The notes: generated by a model not told the origin, from the letters alone. Shown: positions 44,690-53,306, numbered from the stretch's first letter. The stretch: 64,000 bases of DNA from Spongisporangium articulatum (GCF_044465595.1 NZ_JBITLV010000005.1:186001-250000); one strand, 5' to 3'. Program-made: numbers and translations.

Positions 44690-44707
44690 CGTGCCAATGC
44701 TGGCACG
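44690..44707. promoter_or_regulatory. Palindrome CGTGCCA-N4-TGGCACG in wall-polymer intergenic region
   Basis: CGTGCCAATGCTGGCACG is a perfect inverted repeat with a 4-nt centre; another half site, ATGGCACA, lies at 44672-44679. They sit between the divergent CDP-alcohol phosphotransferase and cytidylyltransferase-like genes, 63 bp upstream of the latter. They could be a regulator binding site or a short stem in its leader. Confidence 0.45.
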
Positions 44708-44769
44708 ATGGCATCAACGGCCCCGACGACGGGCCGGTGAACACGAAGAAAAGATCTCAAGGAGTACGC

Positions 44770-45465
44770 GTGACCGCACAGGTGATCATCCTCGCTGCCG
44801 GGATGGGGACGCGCCTCGGCCGGCCGCACCCGAAGCCGCTCACCAAGCTGGAGACGGGCCAGACGATCATGGCCCAGCAGTTCCAGCGCGTCCGGGACGC
44901 GTTCGGGCCGGACGTGCGGATCACCGTGATCGTCGGGTTCAAGATGGACCTGATCATGGAGGCGCACCCCGACGCGCTGTTCGTCTACAACGAGGTCTAC
45001 TCGGAGACGAACACCTCCAAGAGCCTGCTGAAGGGCCTGCGCAGCACGTGGGAGGGCGGCGTGCTGTGGATGAACGGTGACGTCGTGTTCGACAAGGGTG
45101 TCCTGGAGGGCATCGCGGACCGGATCGGCGGCGACCAGAGCTTCGTCTGCGTCAACACCGCCTCGGTCGCCGAGGAGGAGGTCAAGTACACCCTCGGCGG
45201 CGACGGTTTCATCGACGCCCTGTCGAAGCAGGTCGTCGGCGGGCTGGGCGAGGCCGTGGGCATCAACTACATCTCCGAACGGGACAAGGCCGCGTTCGTC
45301 GAGCGGCTGGCCGAGTGCGACGACCAGGACTACTTCGAGCGTGGCCTGGAGCTCGCGATCGAACGTGACGGGGTCAGGATCCTCCCCGTCGACATCTCCG
45401 AGCACTTCGTGGTCGAGGTCGACTTCGAGGACGATCTGGCCCGGGCCAACCAGCTGCACGGCTGA
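44770..45465 (+). CDS. Nucleotidyltransferase, CTP:phospho-alcohol cytidylyltransferase type
   Basis: 231 aa. The Rossmann-like NTP-transferase signature is ILAAGMGTRLGRPHPKPL; NEVYSETNTSKSLL and VLWMNGDVVFDKGVLE follow, the latter holding the metal-binding Asp; the end HFVVEVDFEDDLARANQ resembles LicC-type phosphocholine cytidylyltransferases. Given its neighbours, I infer that it makes the CDP-alcohol used by the divergent phosphotransferases. GTG 44770 follows AAGGAG at 5 nt. Confidence 0.8.
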   Translation: MTAQVIILAAGMGTRLGRPHPKPLTKLETGQTIMAQQFQRVRDAFGPDVRITVIVGFKMDLIMEAHPDALFVYNEVYSETNTSKSLLKGLRSTWEGGVLWMNGDVVFDKGVLEGIADRIGGDQSFVCVNTASVAEEEVKYTLGGDGFIDALSKQVVGGLGEAVGINYISERDKAAFVERLAECDDQDYFERGLELAIERDGVRILPVDISEHFVVEVDFEDDLARANQLHG

Positions 45466-45530
45466 CCTGGCAAACTCCACCCGGGGGCCTCCGACCGACA
45501 GTCCGAGAATCAGGCGAGGGCAACAGCGCG

Positions 45531-46916
45531 ATGTACGTGCCGGTGACGGTGTCCAACTTCCTCCGGTCCCCCAACCGGGGTACCGCGGCCGCGATGGCCA
45601 ACGCCGTGCGGAACAAGCAGCGGGCCCGGCGCCGGCTGGCCCGCGCGGCCAACCGCGTCGACCGCGAGCCGCCCGGCCCGGCCCCCGCGGCCGAGGTGAT
45701 CGTCTATTTCGCCGACGACCCGCGGAAGCTGTACCAGCTCGACCAGTGGCTGCCCGTGCTGGCCGAGCTGCACAAGCGGCACCAGGTGCTGATCGCGCTG
45801 CGCAAGATGGACTCGCTGCTCGACCTGCGCGCCCGCACCTTCATCCCGTCGGTCTACGTGCGCCGGCTGGCCGACCTGCTCGAGCTGTACGACGAGCTGG
45901 AGCCCAAGGTCGCCATCTACGTCAACAACGGCGTCGCGAACTTCCAGTCGCTGGCCGTCTCGACCATGCTCCACGTGCACGTGAACCACGGCGAGAGCGA
46001 CAAGGTCAGCATGGTCTCCAACCAGGCCAAGTCCTACGACCGGGTGTTCGTGGCCGGTGAGGCCGCCGAGCGCCGGCACGCGGCCGCACTGATCGACTTC
46101 GACCAGCGCAAGCTCGTGCGCGTCGGGCGCCCCCAGCTCGACCTGACCTTCCCGCCGCAGCTGCCGCCGACCACCCGGCGCACCGTGATGTACGCGCCCA
46201 CGTGGGAGGGCGAGAACGACTTCAACAACTACACGTCCGTCGACGTGTACGGGCCGGCGATCGTGTCCCAGCTGCTGGACCTGCCCGACGTCCGGCTCGT
46301 CTACCGGCCGCACCCGCGGGTCCTGACCAGCACCGACCCCGGTGTGGCGGCCGGGCACCAGGAGATCCTCCGGCTGCTGGAGGCGGCCGACCGCCGCGAC
46401 CCCGGCGCCGGGCACACGTCGTCCATGGAGGGCAACACGCTGGCCCTCTTCGGGCACGCCGACGCGATGGTCACCGACGTGTCCAGCATCGGTCTCGACT
46501 TCCTCTACCTGCGCACCGAGAAGCCGCTGTTCATCGCCGACCGGCGCAACGACCGCGACCTGCTCGCGGTGGACGCGCCGATCAGCGCGGCCTGCGATGT
46601 GATCGACGCGGGCACGATCGCCACCCTGGGCGCGACGGTGGCCGCCCGCCTGGACAGCGACCAGCGGCTGAGTTCACGGCAGGAGCTGCGCCAGTTCTAC
46701 TTCGGCGACCTGGCCCCCGGTGAGAGCACCGAGCGGTTCCTGGCCGCCGTCTCCGAGGTCATCGCCCAGCGCGACCGGCTGATCCAGGGGATGGCCCACC
46801 CGCACGGCGGGTCGTCGGCCGCGGCGGCCGCGGGCGACCTGGGGGACGACGACTCCCCCGCCTCGTTCCAGGGGCACGGAGCGCTGGCCTCAGCCGGGGA
46901 GACTGCTCAGGACTGA
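45531..46916 (+). CDS. CDP-glycerol glycerophosphotransferase-like polymerase (TagF/TagB family)
   Basis: 461 aa. Residues 60-410 contain the family blocks: VSTMLHVHVNHGESDKVSMVSNQ (His base), RTVMYAPTWEG, RLVYRPHPRV, and SMEGN plus MVTDVSSIGLDFLYL that bind CDP-glycerol. There is no transmembrane segment, so it is peripheral. It would extend a poly(alditol-phosphate) chain on a lipid-linked primer. The Ala/Gly/Asp tail is low complexity. The ATG has no strong ribosome-binding site. The 3' end overlaps the next convergent gene by ten bases. Confidence 0.85.
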   Translation: MYVPVTVSNFLRSPNRGTAAAMANAVRNKQRARRRLARAANRVDREPPGPAPAAEVIVYFADDPRKLYQLDQWLPVLAELHKRHQVLIALRKMDSLLDLRARTFIPSVYVRRLADLLELYDELEPKVAIYVNNGVANFQSLAVSTMLHVHVNHGESDKVSMVSNQAKSYDRVFVAGEAAERRHAAALIDFDQRKLVRVGRPQLDLTFPPQLPPTTRRTVMYAPTWEGENDFNNYTSVDVYGPAIVSQLLDLPDVRLVYRPHPRVLTSTDPGVAAGHQEILRLLEAADRRDPGAGHTSSMEGNTLALFGHADAMVTDVSSIGLDFLYLRTEKPLFIADRRNDRDLLAVDAPISAACDVIDAGTIATLGATVAARLDSDQRLSSRQELRQFYFGDLAPGESTERFLAAVSEVIAQRDRLIQGMAHPHGGSSAAAAAGDLGDDDSPASFQGHGALASAGETAQD

Positions 46917-47137
46917 GGCTCGTCCGGGCCCTTCGGGGCTTCGGGCGACCGGGTCGGGTCGGGGCTGTACTGCACCCGGCGCACGTGCGTGACCATGCTG
47001 CGGATCAGCAGGATCACGGCGATCACCAACCCGAACGTGACCAGGAACCCGATCAGCCCGGGGGTCACCTTGTCGTCCGGCGGGGTCTTCTGCTGGACGT
47101 CGGCCAGCCAGAGCGCGGCGTTGAGCCCGACGGTCAT
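46907..47137 (-). CDS. Small membrane protein following mca, 76 aa
   Basis: One central hydrophobic helix (PGLIGFLVTFGLVIAVILLI, about residues 26-45) is followed by a basic turn (RSMVTHVRRVQ) and a proline/serine tail. Function unknown. Its ATG overlaps the mca TGA (ATGA), so it is translationally coupled to mca. A small membrane gene in this position is conserved next to mca in mycobacteria (Rv1083). Confidence 0.8.
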   Translation of the reverse strand: MTVGLNAALWLADVQQKTPPDDKVTPGLIGFLVTFGLVIAVILLIRSMVTHVRRVQYSPDPTRSPEAPKGPDEPQS

Positions 47138-48021
47138 GACTCCTCCTCACGGATGCCGGCGAACAGGTCGTCCTCCGGCAGCGTCGTCTGCACGTGGCTG
47201 CGGGCCAGCTGGTAGTCCTCGGTCGGCCACAGCTCGCGCTGCATCTCCAGCGGGATCGAGAAGAACCAGCCGTCGGGGTCGATCTGCGTGGCGTGGGCCA
47301 GCAGCGCCTTGTCCCGCCGTTCGAACCACGCCCCCACGTTCACCTGGGTGGTGATCTCCGGCTCGGGGCCCATCTTCTCGGCCCACTCCTCGCGGCGCTT
47401 CATCCAGTCGGCGAACGGCGACTCCAGCCCCCGGGCCAGGAGCGCCTCGTGGAACGTCAACATCTTCTTGGTGCTGAAACCCCGGTCGTAGTAGAGCTTC
47501 TGGGGCTGCCACGGCTCGTCGGGGCCCGGGTAGCGGGTCGGGTCGCCGGCCGCCTCGAACGCCTCCATCGAGACCTTGTGGCACATGATGTGGTCGGGGT
47601 GCGGGTAACCGCCGTTCTCGTCGTATGTGGTCATCACGTGCGGGCGGAACTGACGGACGAGCTTGACCAGAGGGGCGCTGGCGGTCTCCAGGGGTTCCAG
47701 GGCGAAGCAGCCGTCCGGTAGCGGCGGCAGCGGGTCACCCTCGGGCAGCCCCGAGTCCACGAAGCCCAGCCACCGGTGCTGCACGCCTAGGGCCTCGGCG
47801 GCGGCGGCCATCTCCTTGCGGCGCACCTCGGCCATGTCCCGCTCGATGTCGGCGTTCCCCTGCAGCCGGGGGTTGAGGATGTCACCGCGCTCGCCGCCGG
47901 TGCAGCTGACCACCAGCACCTCGACACCCTCGTCCACGTACCGGGCCAGGGTCGCCGCACCCTTGCTGGACTCGTCGTCCGGGTGAGCGTGCACCGCCAT
48001 CAGCCGCAGTTGCTGGGCCAC
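47134..48021 (-). CDS. mca: Mycothiol S-conjugate amidase
   Basis: 295 aa. The zinc motif HAHPDDES (His11 or 13, Asp16) and the third ligand region YPHPDHIMCHKVSMEAFEAAG are present, with VVSCTGGERGDILNP between. It cleaves mycothiol-toxin conjugates to mercapturic acids and glucosaminyl-inositol; its presence shows that the organism makes mycothiol. GTG 48021 follows GGAGG at 8 nt. The order mca, small membrane protein, then divergent DUF4307 and greA matches mycobacteria. Confidence 0.95.
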   Translation of the reverse strand: MAQQLRLMAVHAHPDDESSKGAATLARYVDEGVEVLVVSCTGGERGDILNPRLQGNADIERDMAEVRRKEMAAAAEALGVQHRWLGFVDSGLPEGDPLPPLPDGCFALEPLETASAPLVKLVRQFRPHVMTTYDENGGYPHPDHIMCHKVSMEAFEAAGDPTRYPGPDEPWQPQKLYYDRGFSTKKMLTFHEALLARGLESPFADWMKRREEWAEKMGPEPEITTQVNVGAWFERRDKALLAHATQIDPDGWFFSIPLEMQRELWPTEDYQLARSHVQTTLPEDDLFAGIREEES

Positions 48022-48124
48022 CAGCTCGTCCTCCTTCGGATGGCAGCCGCGGGGCCGCCCACTGCCGACCATCATTCCCGATCCCCGTCCTCGGGTACTC
48101 AGCGACCCGTGCCCCGCCCCCATT

Positions 48125-48214
48125 CCCCGTCGATCATGCGCAAACGCAGCACCGCCCCGTCGATCATGCGCAAACGCAGCACCGCCCCGTCGATCATGCA
48201 CAAACGCAGGGTCC
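48125..48214 (+). repeat. Three tandem 30-bp repeats (left array)
   Basis: The unit starts CCCCGTCGATCATGCGCAAA and recurs at 48125, 48155 and 48185 with exact 30-bp period; copies 1 and 2 are identical, copy 3 differs near the end. The inverted array at 48403-48492 carries the same core GATCATGCGCAAACGCAGCA in reverse complement. No spacers separate the units, so this is not a CRISPR array. Confidence 0.92.
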
Positions 48215-48295
48215 ACCTGTCCAGGTCGCGAAATGCCGGGCCGGCGACGTTCATCGAGGTGCCACTGGTCCGGGCGCTCGACGGTCCGACCGTCC

Positions 48296-48354
48296 ATGGG
48301 CACGGTGTCACACAGTGCTCGTCCGGTGGGCGCGGTGTCACACCGTGCCCACAT
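48296..48354. repeat. Degenerate palindrome, family C copy 2
   Basis: The left part ATGGGCACGGTGTCACAC (48296-48313) pairs imperfectly with the right part GCGCGGTGTCACACCGTGCC (from 48330). The right 22 bases are identical to the right arm of the copy at 7753; the left arm carries substitutions, so pairing is broken at several positions. It lies midway between the two 30-bp arrays. Confidence 0.8.
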
Positions 48355-48402
48355 GGATCGACGGCCGGAAACACCGGGCCTCCTCAGACGCCGACGAGCC
48401 TG

Positions 48403-48492
48403 TGCTGCGTTTGCGCATGATCGACGGCGTCATGCTGCGTTTGCGCATGATCAACGGCGTCATGCTGCGTTTGCGCATGATCAACGGGGATG
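48403..48492 (-). repeat. Three tandem 30-bp repeats (inverted array)
   Basis: TGCTGCGTTTGCGCATGATC begins the unit; copies start at 48403, 48433 and 48463 with 30-bp period (the first begins GTGCTG). They are the reverse complement of the left array core, so the whole 48125-48492 block is one large inverted structure with a 190-bp centre. It ends 48 bp before the DUF4307 start. Confidence 0.92.
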
Positions 48493-48540
48493 GGGTGGGG
48501 GGCCGGGACGGCGGAGCGGCGGGCCGGGGATGATGGTCCC

Positions 48541-48972
48541 GTGACCGACTCACCGACGGCCCCTTCCCCGGCCGCCCCCGCCACCGACCTGGGCGCCCGG
48601 TACGGCCGCCGCCCGGGTGGCTACCGGCGGCTCGTGGTGAGCGGCGTCGTCCTGGCCGTGGCCCTGGTGGCCTGGCTGGGCTGGACCGCGGTCCGGGTCG
48701 GTGACCCCGAGATCTCCTACCAGGACGTCGGGTTCTCGGTGATCTCCGACGGCCAGGCCCAGATCACCTTCCGGGTCCGGTTCGCCGGCCGAGTGCCGGC
48801 CGCCACCCGGGCGGCGTGCACCGTGCAGGCGCAGAACGTGCTGCACACGGAGATCGGCCGCAAGGACGTGACGGTCGGCCCGGCCCGCGAGCGCCGGGTC
48901 CAGGTGACCGCCCAGCTGCCGACGAGCGAACGGGCCAACTCCGTGACCGTCACTGGCTGTGCGCTGTTGTGA
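48541..48972 (+). CDS. DUF4307 membrane-anchored protein
   Basis: 143 aa. A short cytoplasmic start, one helix (RLVVSGVVLAVALVAWLGW, about residues 30-48) and an extracytoplasmic beta domain (ISYQDVGFSVISDGQAQITFRVRF...). Two cysteines, CTVQAQN and the C-terminal CALL, could pair. This is the Rv1081c-type protein between mca and greA. GTG 48541 is 6 nt after GATGAT. Its promoter region directly abuts the 30-bp repeat array. Confidence 0.85.
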   Translation: MTDSPTAPSPAAPATDLGARYGRRPGGYRRLVVSGVVLAVALVAWLGWTAVRVGDPEISYQDVGFSVISDGQAQITFRVRFAGRVPAATRAACTVQAQNVLHTEIGRKDVTVGPARERRVQVTAQLPTSERANSVTVTGCALL

Positions 48973-48976
48973 CGGC

Positions 48977-49004
48977 TTGTCCTTTCCGGTGATCCCGCTA
49001 GGCT
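48977..49004 (+). promoter_or_regulatory. greA promoter
   Basis: TTGTCC (48977-48982), a 16-bp spacer and TAGGCT (48999-49004) form a good promoter just after the DUF4307 stop. It would give a leader of about 95 nt before the greA GTG, which has its own ribosome-binding site GGAG. The leader contains GGGGTATCCCC (49027-49037), a short stem of unclear function. Confidence 0.55.
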
Positions 49005-49106
49005 TGTCGTTTCTGCATGTCACATGGGGTATCCCCTCAGAGCACGCGAAACACCCGGCGGTCGGTGGTGGTTCACCGGCCGCCGACACAATGATTGGAG
49101 CGAGCC

Positions 49107-49598
49107 GTGACCGACACGAGCGACGCCGTCACCTGGCTGACCAACGAGGCCTACGACCGGCTGAAGAACGAGTTGGAGTACCTCTCGGGTGAGGGCCGGG
49201 TCGAGATCGCCAAGAAGATCGAGCTCGCTCGCGAGGAAGGCGACCTGCGCGAGAACGGCGGGTACCACGCCGCCAAGGAGGAGCAGGGCAAGCGCGAGGC
49301 GCGCATCCGCGTGCTCAAGCAGCTGCTCGAGAACGCCCAGGTCGGTGAGGCCGCCCCCGACGACGGGACGGTCGCTGCGGGGTCCGTCGTCACCGTCGAC
49401 ATGTTCGGCGACGAAATGCTGTTCCTGCTGGGCAGCCGCGAGGCCGCCGAGGGCACGGAGATCGACGTCTACAGCGAGAAGAGCCCGCTGGGGTCGGCCA
49501 TCCTCGGCCACAAGGTCGGCGACGAGGTCAGCTTCACCGCGCCGAACGGCAAGCAGGTACCGGTGAAGATCCTGAAGGCCGAGCCGTACCGGGGCTGA
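49107..49598 (+). CDS. greA: Transcription elongation factor GreA
   Basis: 163 aa. The N-terminal coiled coil (TWLTNEAYDRLKNELEYLSGEGRVEIAKKIELAREEGDLRENGGYHAAKEEQG...) carries the acidic tip D-L-R-E-N that stimulates RNA cleavage by backtracked polymerase. The C-terminal FKBP-like domain ends LGHKVGDEVSFTAPNGKQVPVKILKAE. GTG 49107 follows GGAG at 6 nt; the in-frame TTG at 49095 would lie in the ribosome-binding site. Confidence 0.96.
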   Translation: MTDTSDAVTWLTNEAYDRLKNELEYLSGEGRVEIAKKIELAREEGDLRENGGYHAAKEEQGKREARIRVLKQLLENAQVGEAAPDDGTVAAGSVVTVDMFGDEMLFLLGSREAAEGTEIDVYSEKSPLGSAILGHKVGDEVSFTAPNGKQVPVKILKAEPYRG

Positions 49599-49617
49599 GC
49601 GCGGACCGGGCGCGGCG

Positions 49618-50421
49618 TCAGCGCGTCGCCGCCCGCTGGTACTGGGCGATCGACAGGGGCACGAACACCGCGAGGATCGCGACGATCCACAGCGCCGAGT
49701 AGAGCACCGGGTGCTGCAGCGACCAGACGTCGGGCGTGGGTAGCGCCGGGCTGGTGTTGCCGAACAGGTCACGCCCGGCCTGGGTGACCGCCGAGACCGG
49801 GTTCCAGTTGGCGACCCACTTCACCGCGGCCGGGAAGTTGTTCTGCGGCACGAAGGTGTTGGCGACGAACGTCAGCGGGAAGATCACCATGAAGCTGGCG
49901 TTGTTCACCACCTCGACCGTGCGCGCGGCCAGCCCCACCGACGCCATGACCCACGAGATGGCGTAGGCGAACGCGAGCAGCAGCACGAACCCGCCGAGCG
50001 CCTCGAGCACCGAGGTGCGGATGCGCCAGCCGATCACCAGGCCGGTGAGGCCCATGATCACCACGGTCACGACGTTGATGCCGACGTCGGCCGCGGTGCG
50101 CCCGAGGACGACCGCCGAACGGGACATCGGCAGCGTGCGGAACCGGTCGATCATGCCCTTCTGCAGGTCCTCTGCGAGGCTGACCCCGGTGAACGTGGCG
50201 CCGAAGATAACCGTCTGCACGAAGATGCCGGGCACCAGGAACTCGCGGTAGCCGACCCCCGGCACATCGATGGCACTGCCGAAGATGTAGCCGAACAGCA
50301 GGATGAACATGATCGGCGACAGGGTCGCGAAGACCAGGATGTCGGGCACCCGGCGGATCTTGATCAGGTTGCGGCGGAAGACGGAGACCCCGTCGACCAG
50401 GCCCAGTCGCAGCGCGTTCAC
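49618..50421 (-). CDS. ABC-2 transporter permease (DrrB type)
   Basis: 267 aa, six membrane helices in the ABC-2 arrangement. IRRVPDILVFATLSPIMFILLFGYIFGSAI is the N-terminal block; YREFLVPGIFVQTVIFGATFTGVSLAEDLQKGMIDRFRTLPMSRSAVVLGR is the conserved loop/EAA-like segment. It forms the membrane part of an exporter with the ATPase upstream. GTG 50421 overlaps the ATPase stop (GTGA), and a GGAGG lies upstream. It is convergent with greA. Confidence 0.92.
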   Translation of the reverse strand: MNALRLGLVDGVSVFRRNLIKIRRVPDILVFATLSPIMFILLFGYIFGSAIDVPGVGYREFLVPGIFVQTVIFGATFTGVSLAEDLQKGMIDRFRTLPMSRSAVVLGRTAADVGINVVTVVIMGLTGLVIGWRIRTSVLEALGGFVLLLAFAYAISWVMASVGLAARTVEVVNNASFMVIFPLTFVANTFVPQNNFPAAVKWVANWNPVSAVTQAGRDLFGNTSPALPTPDVWSLQHPVLYSALWIVAILAVFVPLSIAQYQRAATR

Positions 50422-51422
50422 GCCACCACCTCCTTCTGCGGGGAGCCGGCTCGGGACTCCTCGGCCACGTGCCCGGTCAGGGTGAGGAAGACGTCGTCCA
50501 GCGTCGGGCGCCGCACCGCCACGTCGAGCACGTCGACCTGCCGCTCGCCCAGGGCCGTGAGGGCCTCGACCAGCGCTGCGGCACCGGTCGAGGACCCCTC
50601 CACCGAGACGGACAGCTTGCGCGTGTGGGGGTCGGTGGTGACGGCGCCCCGGCCGACCCGCTCGAGCACCTCGGTGGCCACCGGCACCTGGTCCGCGGAC
50701 CCGACGACCAGCTCGATCACCTCGCCGCCGACCTGGGCCTTCAACTCGTCGGCCGTGCCCCGGGCGATGACCCGCCCCTGGTCGACGACGACGATCAGGT
50801 CGGCCAGCCGGTCGGCCTCCTCCAGGTACTGGGTGGTGAGCAGCACGGTCGCGCCGTCGGCCACCAGCTCGGCGATGACCTGCCACATGTCGTTGCGGCT
50901 GCGCGGGTCGAGGCCCGTGGTCGGCTCATCGAGGAACAGCACCTTCGGGCGGGCCACCAGGGCACCGGCCAGGTCGAGCCGGCGACGCATGCCGCCCGAG
51001 TACGTCTTCACCGGCCGGTCGCCCGCGTCCTCCAGCCGGAACTGGGCCAGCAGCTCGCCCGCCCGCTCCCGGGCCCGGCGCCGGCCGAGGTGGTAGAGGT
51101 TGCCGACCAGCTCGAGGTTCTCGCGGCCCGTCAGGTACTCGTCGACCGCGGCGTACTGGCCCGAGACGCCGATCAGCTCGCGCACCCGGCCGGGCTGTCT
51201 CAGGACGTCGACCCCGGCCACCTCGGCGGAGCCCGAGTCGGGCTTCAGGAGGGTGGTCAGCACCCGCACGGTCGTCGTCTTGCCCGCGCCGTTCGGGCCC
51301 AGCAGGCCGAGGACGGTGCCCTCGGCCACCTCCAGGTCGAGCCCGTCCAGGGCCTTGACCGACCCGTACGTGCGGACCAGCGCGCTGGCTCGGATGGTCA
51401 TGGAGGACGTCGTCGTGGCCAC
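50418..51422 (-). CDS. ABC transporter ATP-binding protein (DrrA family)
   Basis: 334 aa. Walker A is LGPNGAGKTT (about residues 41-50), the signature is YSGGMRRRLDLA, Walker B is VLFLDEPTTGLDPRSR, and the DrrA-type C-terminal extension ends RRPTLDDVFLTLTGHV. It drives export of a lipophilic compound together with the downstream permease. No biosynthetic cluster adjoins, so a resistance or lipid-export role is equally possible. GTG 51422 is 6 nt after TAGCTT, preferred over GTG 51428, which touches the hexamer. Confidence 0.93.
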   Translation of the reverse strand: MATTTSSMTIRASALVRTYGSVKALDGLDLEVAEGTVLGLLGPNGAGKTTTVRVLTTLLKPDSGSAEVAGVDVLRQPGRVRELIGVSGQYAAVDEYLTGRENLELVGNLYHLGRRRARERAGELLAQFRLEDAGDRPVKTYSGGMRRRLDLAGALVARPKVLFLDEPTTGLDPRSRNDMWQVIAELVADGATVLLTTQYLEEADRLADLIVVVDQGRVIARGTADELKAQVGGEVIELVVGSADQVPVATEVLERVGRGAVTTDPHTRKLSVSVEGSSTGAAALVEALTALGERQVDVLDVAVRRPTLDDVFLTLTGHVAEESRAGSPQKEVVA

Positions 51423-51521
51423 GGTCACAAGCTACTGACCGGGTCCGACAATGCCACGCGATTTTCGGCCGGCGCCTCGCCGACGGGCAGGTCTCAGGCC
51501 CCTCTGGCAGGATTCATGGTC

Positions 51522-53306
51522 ATGTGCGGACTAGCTGGAGAGGTCCGTCTGGACGGTTCACGCGCCGATGTCGCCGCTGTGGAACGCATGGCGGACACGA
51601 TGAACGACCGCGGCCCCGACGACGGGGGCGCCTGGTCACAGGGACGGGTGGCGCTCGCTCACCGGCGGCTGAGGATCATCGATCTGTCGGCGGCCAGCGG
51701 GCAGCCGATCGTCGACTCGGCCGCGGGTGTGACCGGAGTGTTCAACGGCTGCATCTACAACTACCAGGAGGTCCGGGCGGAGCTGGCCGCCCTGGGCCAC
51801 CGGTTCTTCTCCACCGGTGACAGCGAGGTCGTGGTCAAGGCCTACGTCGAGTGGGGGGACGACTTCGTCGACCACCTGATCGGGATGTTCGCGATCGCCC
51901 TGGTCGAGCGCGACTCGGGTCGCGTCGTCCTGGCCCGCGACCGGCTGGGCATCAAGCCGCTCTACCTGGCCGAGACGCCGACCGCCGTCCGGTTCGCCAG
52001 CACCCTGCCCGCGCTGCTGGCCGGTGGTGACGTCGACACCTCGATCGACCGGGTGGCGCTGGCCCACTACCTGAGCTTCCACTCGATCGTGCCGCCGCCG
52101 CGCACGATCCTGACCGGGGTGCGCAAGCTGCCCCCGGCCACGGTCCGGGTCTACGAGCCCGGCGGCGAGGTGCGCGAGCGGACGTACTGGTCGCCCTCCT
52201 TCGAGCGGAACCCGGCCCACGCCGGCTGGACCGAGAAGGACTGGCAGGACGCACTTCTCGAATCGCTCACCACCGCGGTGCAGCGGCGGATGGTGGCCGA
52301 CGTGCCGGTCGGCGTCCTGCTCTCGGGCGGGCTCGACTCCAGCCTGGTCGTGGCATTGCTGGCCAACCAGGGCCAGACCGGCCTGGCCACGTTCTCGATC
52401 GGGTTCGACGCCGTCGGTGGCCGCTCGGGCGACGAGTTCTCGTACTCCGACCTGGTCGCGCAGCGGTTCGGCACCGACCACCACCAGATCAAGGTCAACG
52501 CCCGCGACCTGGTCGAGCCGTTGGAGTCGTGCGTACACGCGATGGCCGAGCCGATGGTCAGCCACGACTGCGTCGCGTTCTACCTGCTCAGCGAGGCCGT
52601 CGCGAAGCACCTGAAGGTCGTCCAGTCGGGGCAGGGGGCCGACGAGATCCTCGGCGGCTACCACTGGTACCCACCGATGGCCTCGGCGGCGCCGGACGCG
52701 GCCGTCGACACGTACGGTCGGGCGTTCTTCGACCGGGACGCCGCCGGGCTGGCCGAGGTGCTCAACCCCGCCTGGGTCGCGGCGGGCGACCCGGCCCGCG
52801 AGTTCGTGACCGCCCACTTCGCCCGGCCCGGCGCGGGTTCCGCGATCGACGCGGCGCTGCGCATCGACACCACGGTGATGCTGACCGACGACCCCGTGAA
52901 GCGGGTCGACAACATGACGATGGCGCACGGGCTGGAGGCCCGGGTGCCGTTCCTGGACCACGAGTTCGTCGAGCTGGCCGCGAGCTGCCCCGCCGAGCTG
53001 AAACTGGCCCAGGGTGGAAAGGGCGTGCTGAAGGAGATCGGCCGCCGGGTGCTGCCCTGGGAGGTGATCGACCGGCCCAAGGGGTACTTCCCGGTGCCGG
53101 GCCTCACCCACCTCGAGGGCAAGCTGCTCGACCGGGTCCGGGACGCGCTCAGCGACCCGGCCGCCCGGGCCCGCGACCTGTACCGGCGTGAGTACGTCGA
53201 CACCCTGCTCGCCGACCCGAACGCCGAGCTGACCCCGCTGCAGGGGAACAAGCTGTGGCAGCTCGGCCTCCTGGAGATGTGGCTGCAGACCCATGGAATC
53301 CACTGA
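51522..53306 (+). CDS. asnO: N-acetylglutaminylglutamine amidotransferase (AsnB-like)
   Basis: 594 aa. Cys2 (MCGLAGEVRLDG) is the N-terminal glutaminase nucleophile, with RGPDDGGAW and NGCIYNYQEVRAELAALGH in the Ntn domain. The synthetase domain has the PP-loop LLSGGLDSSLVVAL and SGQGADEILGGYHWYPPM, the form seen in NAGGN synthase. It amidates N-acetylglutaminylglutamine to the osmolyte NAGGN. The start is ATG 51522, because Cys2 must be exposed; ATG 51516 would bury it. It overlaps ngg by 14 bases. Confidence 0.9.
   Translation: MCGLAGEVRLDGSRADVAAVERMADTMNDRGPDDGGAWSQGRVALAHRRLRIIDLSAASGQPIVDSAAGVTGVFNGCIYNYQEVRAELAALGHRFFSTGDSEVVVKAYVEWGDDFVDHLIGMFAIALVERDSGRVVLARDRLGIKPLYLAETPTAVRFASTLPALLAGGDVDTSIDRVALAHYLSFHSIVPPPRTILTGVRKLPPATVRVYEPGGEVRERTYWSPSFERNPAHAGWTEKDWQDALLESLTTAVQRRMVADVPVGVLLSGGLDSSLVVALLANQGQTGLATFSIGFDAVGGRSGDEFSYSDLVAQRFGTDHHQIKVNARDLVEPLESCVHAMAEPMVSHDCVAFYLLSEAVAKHLKVVQSGQGADEILGGYHWYPPMASAAPDAAVDTYGRAFFDRDAAGLAEVLNPAWVAAGDPAREFVTAHFARPGAGSAIDAALRIDTTVMLTDDPVKRVDNMTMAHGLEARVPFLDHEFVELAASCPAELKLAQGGKGVLKEIGRRVLPWEVIDRPKGYFPVPGLTHLEGKLLDRVRDALSDPAARARDLYRREYVDTLLADPNAELTPLQGNKLWQLGLLEMWLQTHGIH

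Noticed and set aside
48125..48492. CRISPR array
   Set aside because: The 30-bp repeats are head-to-tail without spacers, are partly inverted, and no cas gene is present.
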